The translations under genes and the position numbers were made by a program. Positions 56,701-64,000 of a stretch of 64,000 bases of DNA are shown one piece after another. The notes below the pieces were generated by a model. It searched no databases and was not told the origin of the DNA. It was given only the letters and a program-made list of their open reading frames with translations. The stretch is from Portulaca oleracea. Lineage: Eukaryota; Streptophyta; Magnoliopsida; Caryophyllales; Portulacaceae. Positions within the stretch are counted from its first letter, which is position 1; every line of letters starts with the position of its first letter. The stretch lies in NCBI GenBank assembly GCA_029582165.1, contig CM055888.1, forward strand, positions 31,139,408-31,203,407, in the 5' to 3' direction.

Positions 56701-59700
56701 ATGGGGAGTTGTACGTTGCTCATGAACTTTGAGGGTAAAAAGCTAAGGATAGAAGTACCTGACACAAATAGGTCTACATTACTTGATGTATTTACTGAGT
56801 TGGAAGATAAAGCTGCTGTTGAGAAGTTTTAGTTACCTAAATATCCAATACTTTCTTATATGAAGAACACGGAGAGTGTTTATATCAATGAAGAGGAAGA
56901 CTTGGGAAATTTGTATTTATGGTTGGAAAAAGAGGGGAGGAGCGAGGTTGATATTTGGATTAGTTCTGGTGAGAAATCTGGAACGGTGTTGGAGTTATCT
57001 AGAGGTTTAAGAAAGTATGATTTGGGATTGCCAAAAGAAAATGTGTCTTATATTCCGGCGTTGCATATACGAATTGAACAACAACCGGTACCTCTAGAAT
57101 TGGGTGTTAGAAGCAAACTTCCTGTGAGACGGAGTACTTCTGAAATTGTTCAGTGTATTCCTGGTTCTCCTCATAATGATGGAGGGATTACACCCTCTCT
57201 TGCCTGTACCCCATCACCAGGAAGGAAGACTCAAGTGTCTTTTGTCGTTAGGAGGAGTCCAAGACTGTCCCCTAATGCCATCACGAGGAACGAAAATGAG
57301 GCAATAGTGATGGCTTCAAATGCCATTCAGAACACAATGAAAGATCACGGGCCTTCTAAATCATGTGCTAGATCTTTAGGTGACTTGAGAATGCCTAGAA
57401 GCACTGCCATTAGGAAGGGTATATATAAGGGTAAATCGGGGGATGAGTCTATGGGGTCCAAGGGGTCTCGTAACGCTGGTCAATCAGGATCTTATCACCA
57501 AAGTAACTCCATTCCAACTTCAGCAAGTAGAAAGAGTAAGAGCACCAGCGGAGCATCAACAAATGACAGTGCCATTGCAGGTGACTATTTTTTTCCCCAA
57601 AACAACTTTAAAGATTCAAAATTAAATCACATTGACATATCACTTGTGTTGCAGGTAATAATATTATGGTTGCCGAGTTTCCTGATGATGAGGTCGATGA
57701 TGATGACTTTCAACCTTGTGATGACGGTGATAATGTGGATAACTCCGATAGTGAGAGCGTAGATGAAGAGTCAGATGATGACATTGCTATGAAGGCAATC
57801 ACAGACTTGTATGACCCTAATGAACAAGACGGTTGGGAAGATCTTGATGATGAAAATCATATGGGAAGTGTTTATAGGAATGGTGATCTGTGCGAGGAAG
57901 AGAGATTTGGGGATGTACAAATTAAACCATGGATGATTTTTGTGGACAAGGAGCACTTCAAATCCGTGTTGACCACCTATTGCATTCAAGAAGGATATTG
58001 CTATGTTGTGCTTTCTTCAAACCGCAAGAGATTCACTGCTATGTGTAGGTCTGAGGGGTGTGAATGGAAATTGCATGCTAGTGTTCTTCCTGATAAACGT
58101 ACATGGGAAATTAAGACAATACATAATGTGCACTCTTGTGAAAGAGTTGTTGGTCACAATCCTTTGGTCACTGTTGGATGGGCATCAAAGGTTTTGATGG
58201 ATGACATAAGAGCCAATCCTGACATTTCAGGAAAGTCCCTTAATGAGATATTATTTAGTCGATATCAGGTGACAATGAAGAAGTCGTCCATTTACAACAC
58301 TAAGCAAACAGTTCTAACAGCGATTCAAGGGGGCCATGATGTTTCATACAGCTTCTTGCCTGCGTACACTGAGATGGTGAAACGTACGAATCCTGATAGT
58401 GTTGCGCACATTGCTTGGAGGCAACTCGAAAGGTTTAAGGAAGGTGGCGTCATAGAGAGACCTTACATATTTAGCAAGATATTTATTTCGTTTTCTTCAC
58501 AGATCAAGGGTGCAATAGGTAGGTGCAGGAGGCTCATAGGGGTTGATGGAACTCATCTAAAGGGCCATTATGGAGGTGTGCTTCTGTCAGCTGTAGTCCT
58601 TGATGGGAATAATGAAATTTTCCCTCTTGCACATGCTATTGTTGAGTCCGAGACCACTGAAAGTTGGTGTTACTTCTTCTACCATTTGAAGCAAGTTCTA
58701 CAATCTGCCCTGAGTGATGAAATGTGGACTATAATATCAGATAGGCAAAAGGCAAGTCATTTACCCTTAACTTTTAGCATTTATTATGTTGTATATTACC
58801 ATATATTTTGAAAACTATGCTTATTAATCCGTACGTTGATATTGAAAGGGTTTGGATCCAGCATTGGATGAGCAGTGGCCTTGGGTTAATAGGAGATATT
58901 GTTGTCGACATTTGTGTGCAAACTTCAAAAAGGATTTTCCTGGAGTATTATGCCATAAATTATTTTGGACAGTTTGTAAGGCATACTCAGAGTTCACTTT
59001 TAAAAAGGCGATGGACATGATGCATCGAGCTGTAGGGATGGGGGCTGTTCAGTGGTTGCTTGATATTGGACCTCATGAAAGGTGGGCTAGATATAAGTTC
59101 GACCCTCGGTTGTGTGCTGCTGACAATACAAGCAACTTTGTGGAGTCATTCAATTCAACCCTTGGAGCTGATAGATGTCTGCCTGTCCTCAGTGTGCTTG
59201 AAGGTAGCCTTCTATACTATAATATTTTTTGCGATAGGTTTTGTTATTCAAGAATTTTTCTATTCAAGAATTTTGCGATAGGTTATACTATAATATTCAA
59301 TTCAACTTAAATATATGGGGTTGACATTGACATATGACAATTATGATTTGGTTTTATTTTTTTTTAAAAAAATTGTATGCAATTTTAAGTATGTAATAAA
59401 TGCTGATTGACAATTGTTAGTATGTTCTAACCTTGTGTTTGTATGTTTTGTGGTATAAAGGTGTGAGGAGGTTGGCAATGGTGAGGCTAACCACGAGGCA
59501 AGAAATTACAAGCACGTGGAGTGATAGTGGTATTTGTCCTAACATTGCCAAGCGTTTGAAGGTAATATCTACTGATTCTAGATCATGTAGAGCATATGTA
59601 GCTAGCAAAGGGGAGTTTGAGATCCACGATAATAAAAGTCAATTACCAGTATCTTTGAACAACAGAACATGTATATGTGGAGCTTGGCAGATTAGTGGGA

Positions 59701-60233
59701 TACCTTGTAAGCATGCTGTTAGGGCTATTCTACACAACAGAGAGTCACCTGAGTCGTATGTCAGTGAATGGTTTTCTGTGACCATGTACAAGAAAGCTTA
59801 TGCATATAACATTAACTCCATTCCTGACAATGAGCAATGGCCTGACTTTTCATACCCAAACGTTGAGCCCCCACCTTTGACGAGAAAAGTGGGAAGACCA
59901 TCTAGGAACAGAAGAAGAGAACCAGGGGAGCAAAAAAAGGGGAAAAGGTCCACTAGAAATAAGTGCAGCAAGTGTGGTCATTCAGGTCACAACAAGAATA
60001 CTTGCAAAGGTGGCCCAACTAGGAAGGAGATGGCACAAGCTGGAAAGAAGCAACAACAACAGGTGGTGACTTCCGTGGGTGGTCCTTCATTGTCTCAACC
60101 ATCTCAAACATCGCAGCCCCTGCCCTCCCAACCAAGACAATCAGAACAAACTCGAAGGAAAAGAAAGACAACTGACTTGATCCTCGCATCCGCTGGAACA
60201 GTTAGTAGGAGCTCAAAAAGGAGAACTAAATAA
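56701..60233 (+). pseudogene. MULE-2 MuDR-type transposase, one in-frame stop
   Basis: Exons 56701-57580, 57655-58751, 58849-59203 and 59461-60233 give 1034 codons. Intron 2 is a GC-AG intron (donor AG/GCAAGT at 58752); the others are GT-AG. The only defect found is TAG at 56830-56832 (codon 44). An N-terminal PB1-like region (MGSCTLLMNFEGKKLRIEVP) leads to an acidic linker, the N-terminal MuDR zinc-binding region (AMCRSEGCEWKLHASVLPD) and the MULE catalytic core. Likely catalytic residues are D591 (GVDGTHLKG), D656 (ISDRQKG) and E758 (NFVESFN), spaced as in MULEs. A SWIM finger follows near 848 (CICGAWQISGIPCKHAV) and a CCHC knuckle near 946 (CSKCGHSGHNKNTC). A downstream ATG at 56860 could allow an N-truncated product. 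Whether it is active is unknown. Confidence 0.92.
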
Positions 60234-60835
60234 TTTAGCTGTAGTTTTTATCATATGATGTATTTAGACTAATTTAGCTTATATTGTTATGTAGCTCAAA
60301 AAGGGTGTTGTCCATGAAATTTCAAATCTTCTGGGATGGAGATATTCTGATGAGTTTTTGTATAGTTTCTAAGTCTTAGTACCTGATTAGGGCATGCTCA
60401 GGTCATCTTTTTGTTGCTGATCCTCTTATAACTATGAGCAATTAAACATTATTCAAGGGCCTGAGTTTAATTGGAGCTAACATGATGAAGTTGTTTTTGT
60501 TTTCATGTTTCTTCAGTTGTTTGTTTTGCCAAACAGGATGCTATTGAGCTATTTTCAAACTATTCGGTACATTGTTTAAATGGGAAATGCATCGTTTTTA
60601 GAAAGATGACGGCGATAAACTGAACCCACAACTGCGGTGTTGAGCATCATAACTGGTTTCAGGCAGTGTTATGCTACTATGGGTGAAAAGCATAAATGGA
60701 GCTGGAAAATGTGTATTTCAAAATAAAACAACACAAAGTACATTATAGCATCCAAATCATTTTCAATAACACATAGTACTACACCAATTCAACATACCAA
60801 ATGACTAATTTAACTACACAAATCACGTCATCTTA
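60234..60835. other. Spacer between convergent MULE-2 genes
   Basis: This 600-bp stretch should hold both 3' UTRs. I see no open frame, repeat or RNA gene. Confidence 0.6.
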
Positions 60836-61210
60836 TTAGTTCCTCATACTTACAATCACAAGCACCAACACAAAGTACATTACAATTGCAACCTTCACTA
60901 CTGACTTCACATACTTGGTTTGCTTTGCAACCATCTTCTTCAAAATGTCAATATCCCCATTAGTGGAGCCTTGAACACTTGAGCTCTCACCATACCATTC
61001 AAATCTTCCCTCATTTTTTCCATTAGAAATTACATGTTCCTCACCAGCCCATTTGAAGAAATTACAACCTCGACATTGAAAATATACTCCATTCGGGTTT
61101 GCCATTGATTCAGATATCTTCAATTCAGCTTTCTTTCCACATTTGATGCAATGTTGCGGTCTCAACCACATCTTCGCATCGCCCCGGGAATTCGAACTCC
61201 TAGAAGTCAT
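60836..61210 (-). CDS. GRF zinc-finger, tail-anchored protein of MULE-2
   Basis: This is a single coding exon of 124 residues starting at 61210. The GRF zinc finger spans residues 21-58: HCIKCGKKAELKISES opens it and YFQCRGCNFFKWAGEEH closes it, with all four Cys present. A short polar segment with a probable coiled coil follows (DILKKMVAKQTKYVKSVV). It ends in a hydrophobic C-terminal anchor (VAIVMYFVLVLVIV). An acceptor GTTTAG lies 11 bases before the ATG, and the right TIR supplies a leader exon with donor at 61905, so an intron of 684 bp is inferred. GRF fingers occur in nucleic-acid-binding proteins. It may be the second gene of the MULE. The same architecture occurs at 29276-29862. Confidence 0.82.
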   Translation of the reverse strand: MTSRSSNSRGDAKMWLRPQHCIKCGKKAELKISESMANPNGVYFQCRGCNFFKWAGEEHVISNGKNEGRFEWYGESSSVQGSTNGDIDILKKMVAKQTKYVKSVVKVAIVMYFVLVLVIVSMRN

Positions 61211-61606
61211 TGCACTTGAACCTAAACGATAGAAAAGATAGACATTACAAAATGCCCTAATATTTTTCAAACCATATCAATAACATCCATGGTCAGCCAT
61301 CTTTCACACTCATGTCAATATTTACAGCCTGAAACATGGATCTAATGTTTAGCTTTGTTAGTTAATCTGTCAGCTAAATAGAGGAATAGAACAATATGTA
61401 ATATTTATATTTGCCATTTTGCCATTTCTTTATGTAGAACCAAATTAAATTTCTATGAAATTGATGTTTTTGTGAGTAAGCCAAATAAAATTGATTCTTC
61501 CCAGTCTAGGTTAGAGGGATAGGAAGGAAAAAAAATGGAGTAGCAGATTGAATATATATACAAATAATTCGATCAAGAACCAGTATATATCAGGAAAATT
61601 TCGTCA

Positions 61607-62302
61607 AAAAAATGCAAGTTAGTAGCACGGTTCTCATTATACTAGCGGTTGCTTTTGAGCTTTTGAATCAACCTATAGTAGCAAGGCTCATTGAAGCAAC
61701 GACAAGGTTGGCCAAGTGTTGCCTGTACTTAAATTTCGTCAAAAATAACCCCTCCAAATTCAAACCATATCAATAGCTAATGGTGTTCCTGATTCGAATT
61801 ATAGCCCTAATTTTTTTCCTCCTATTCACAATTATACACCATATCAATAGCTAATTTCATACATTCTACCCTAAATTCAAAAATCAAAGTTTACATAATT
61901 CATACCTGTCAGAGAAGAATGTGAACCCTAATTTTGAGGGTGACTGACAGAGGGAGACGTCGACCGGGACAGACCGAGCCGCTGCGGTCACCTGGTACAG
62001 AACGGAAGCCGACGACCGACCTGGGACAGAGGGAGGCGACAAAGTTTCAGGGGAGGGAGAAGAGGTTGGAGAGAGTACCCATGGAGAAGAGTTTTAGGGT
62101 TTCAAGTTTGAGCAAATTTCAGAGTGTCGACTGATTTTCATCCAACATTCAAAACATTTTTTTTTAAAATTCTAACGGCTGTTTAACCGTGTGCCTACAG
62201 GGTGGAATAATTTTGTTTTTAAGCCTACCATTTGGAATATGTCAAAAACAGGTTGACAACTTGGAATACCCAATACTTGAGGCCTACCATTTGGAATTTC
62301 CC
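61607..62302 (-). promoter_or_regulatory. MULE-2 right TIR with GRF-gene leader exon
   Basis: This is the inverted copy of 55565-56231. On the reverse strand it contains the leader ending TTCTCTGACAG at 61906 and a GTATGA donor. It differs from the left TIR by a small indel and substitutions around 61945-62090. Confidence 0.72.
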
Positions 62303-62941
62303 AATTATTAGTGATAGTTGAGAGTTGGGGATATTAAAGATGGTTGAATAAGAATTGAATTCGCTTTTGGATTTACCTTTTTTTTGGAGGGGAAGAAAAA
62401 TGGGTTTAGCTTTAATTGTGCTTTGTTTGATGGAAAGCCAAAGGAATCAAGGATGAGAGACTCACAGAGCGGGGAATCAGAATTCAATTGGGAAATGTTG
62501 AGAAAAAGCTCCAGGTCGCACCTCCATAGATTTGAGGAGGCTTCTCCCTGTCTACTCTCTATTTTGTTTCCTTCTGGGTAAATGAATTTTAGGTCACTAG
62601 GTCAGATTTCATCATTTCATTATGGGGTATATAAACACTACGATTTAGGGGAGGAGATGGGACGAGACGACAGAAGAATTCAGGGGAGGAGATGAGAGGG
62701 TTGAGCGTTTTGCCAAAAAAAGTTTGAGCAAATATCCAGTCGATCTTCAAGAGATGGGAGCAAACATTAATTTTTATTTTTATTTTTATTTTATTTTTTA
62801 TTCTAATGGTAGGCTAAATAATGTCTACGGTATTGAATTGTTTGGTAACTAAACCTACCATTTAGAATATACAAAAATGGTGTTCACCACTTGGAATAGA
62901 CAATAGTTGATGCCTACCATTTGGAATTTCCCAAATTTAAA

Positions 62942-64000
62942 TCTAACTAATATCCAGTAGTGGGTGAGCACCATTAGAAGCACATGACAAGAGCTCTTAA
63001 AGCCTGTTTGAGGAAAAAGTTGAACAATTATGAGTGCCAAGATGAACATAAAACAGTATTTCACACATTAACTGAAATATTGATCCCAGGATGATTATCA
63101 TATCTTTGGTTAAGAGAGATGGACAAGTAGCCATCAAAAATGTGAATTCGTGATTTAACTTAGTAAGCAAGCCATAACATGAATTAACAATAACTCTCAG
63201 TGTGAGTCTCCACTTAGACAAATGACATGATTCTTATAATATTCACATATGACAGTTTTTACCTTCAAGTAGAGAGATTAATTACACAATAACATCTACA
63301 AAATAAACTAATGCTCCTATCAACTACAAAAATATGAATAGCATTAAACTTATCCAATGAAATTAAAAGATAAAATAGTGAAAAACCCACATGTCATCTC
63401 TGCTATTCATTGACAATTCTTGCAAAAGCAAGGGCTGCAACTGATGGGGAGAATTGAGAAATTGGTCATGGAAAGCACACTTTGTCCAATTAAACTTAGA
63501 CTTAATCTGGGGCAAATATCTACTTCCTGAAATTGCTTGTCTCTTAATTTGAAAGGTAGTTTTTCTCACCATCACCTACAAGAATCAAATAGACCCAAAT
63601 TTAAAAGGAGAAGAATGCTAACTAATTCTTGAACGCCCACTAGCTACTCAACTGTACTACTATATAGATGCCATTTTCAAAAATCCAAACACTCTACCTG
63701 CATTTTCTAAATTAGGTCTACACTATTATGTTAATAACTGCATAACAACAACAAATAACCTAACATTCAAGTTTTAATACCTCAGATTTTCCCGCCGGGG
63801 ACCAAGAAAAAGAATCTTTTTTTTGGGGGGGGGGGGGGTGGGGGAGGAGGATTCAAACAAATAACTTGAAATGATAGGTTATTGGTTGGGACTAGGAAGA
63901 TGTAGTGATGTGTATGGGTTTGTTTGGTGAATTTTCATCGACATGCATATAATGGGTTTGGTACTTCATCTTCCTAGTCCTAATTAACCAAATATTCAAA
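62942..64000. other. Unassigned right end of window
   Basis: AT-rich DNA with short reverse-strand open frames (for example 63575-63363) that match nothing I recognise. A poly-G run lies at 63824-63840. An exon of a reverse-strand gene continuing beyond the window cannot be excluded. Confidence 0.4.

Larger units (their letters stand above)
55565..62302. mobile_element. MULE-2: near-intact two-gene Mutator-like element
   Basis: It starts GGGAAATTCCAAATGGTAGG and ends with the reverse complement. Terminal inverted repeats are about 670-700 bp (55565-56231 and 61607-62302). The 9-bp duplications are AATTATTAA (55556-55564) and AATTATTAG (62303-62311), one mismatch. It carries a transposase gene rightward and a GRF zinc-finger gene leftward, with 3' ends about 600 bp apart. 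Length is 6738 bp. It is inserted in a related but different MULE. Confidence 0.93.
55165..62932. mobile_element. Outer non-autonomous MULE, split by MULE-2
   Basis: The left end GGGAAATTTCAAATGGTAGG and the right end CTACCATTTGGAATTTCCC are inverted. The arms stay inverted over about 250 bp, for example GTTTGCTCCCATCTC at 55327 mirrored near 62755. The flanking 9-bp duplications are AAATTAAAA (55156-55164) and AAATTTAAA (62933-62941), one mismatch. Without MULE-2 it measures about 1.0 kb. The right part (62312-62700) is non-repetitive and may be captured genomic DNA, but I see no recognisable protein in it. Confidence 0.85.

Noticed and set aside
63363..63575. Possible reverse-strand exon
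   Set aside because: No recognisable domain, no convincing splice sites and no neighbour to support it.

Overview
This is a plant nuclear window, very probably from a eudicot. It has one intron-rich housekeeping gene set in AT-rich DNA full of plant-type transposons: Ty1/copia and gypsy-type LTRs, a Cassandra TRIM carrying 5S rRNA sequence, hAT, Stowaway and Mutator-like elements (MULEs), and LINE fragments. Genus cannot be fixed from the sequence alone. No bacterial, organellar or CRISPR signal is present. By eye I found many element ends with matching target-site duplications (TSDs), so much of the layout is a readable insertion history.

Region by region. 1-12615: a run of DNA elements, many sitting in TA/GATA/CATA microsatellites. 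They include a hAT-like element, three fold-back elements with related ends (643 bp, 243 bp and about 6.6 kb), two MULE-type MITEs and a decayed reverse-strand LINE. The 6.6-kb fold-back carries a hAT (8-bp TSD), which itself carries a solo LTR (5-bp TSD). 12770-14098: a forward LINE fragment. 14161-27192: a Ty1/copia element (TSD GTGCG) split by three later insertions (TSDs CGATC, TCAGA, GTCAA). The first of these contains a gypsy-like LTR unit with a Stowaway MITE and a Cassandra TRIM. 27268-30556: the right part of a MULE (MULE-1), with the transposase C-terminus and a reverse-strand GRF zinc-finger gene. 30633-41654: a reverse-strand copia element interrupted by a 4.2-kb solo LTR and a hAT MITE. 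43860-53535: a 12-exon gene for a zinc-finger/UBA/coiled-coil/PUB protein (416 codons), intact in my splice model and probably the only host gene here. 55165-62932: a MULE inserted into a related MULE. The inner one (MULE-2) has a complete transposase reading frame apart from one stop codon, a convergent GRF zinc-finger gene, and long terminal inverted repeats that supply a spliced 5' leader to both genes.

The most interesting signals are: (1) both MULEs pair a transposase with a small convergent gene for a GRF zinc-finger, coiled-coil, C-terminally membrane-anchored protein, which would be a mudrB-like second gene; (2) a fold-back family that shares ends and an ACATCAA/TTGATGT motif, uses TA microsatellites, and ranges from 243 bp to 6.6 kb; (3) a Cassandra element whose right LTR has lost its 5S segment; (4) several internal arrays with no assigned role, including about 18 copies of a GTGAAC-TTCTG-GTTCAC palindrome.
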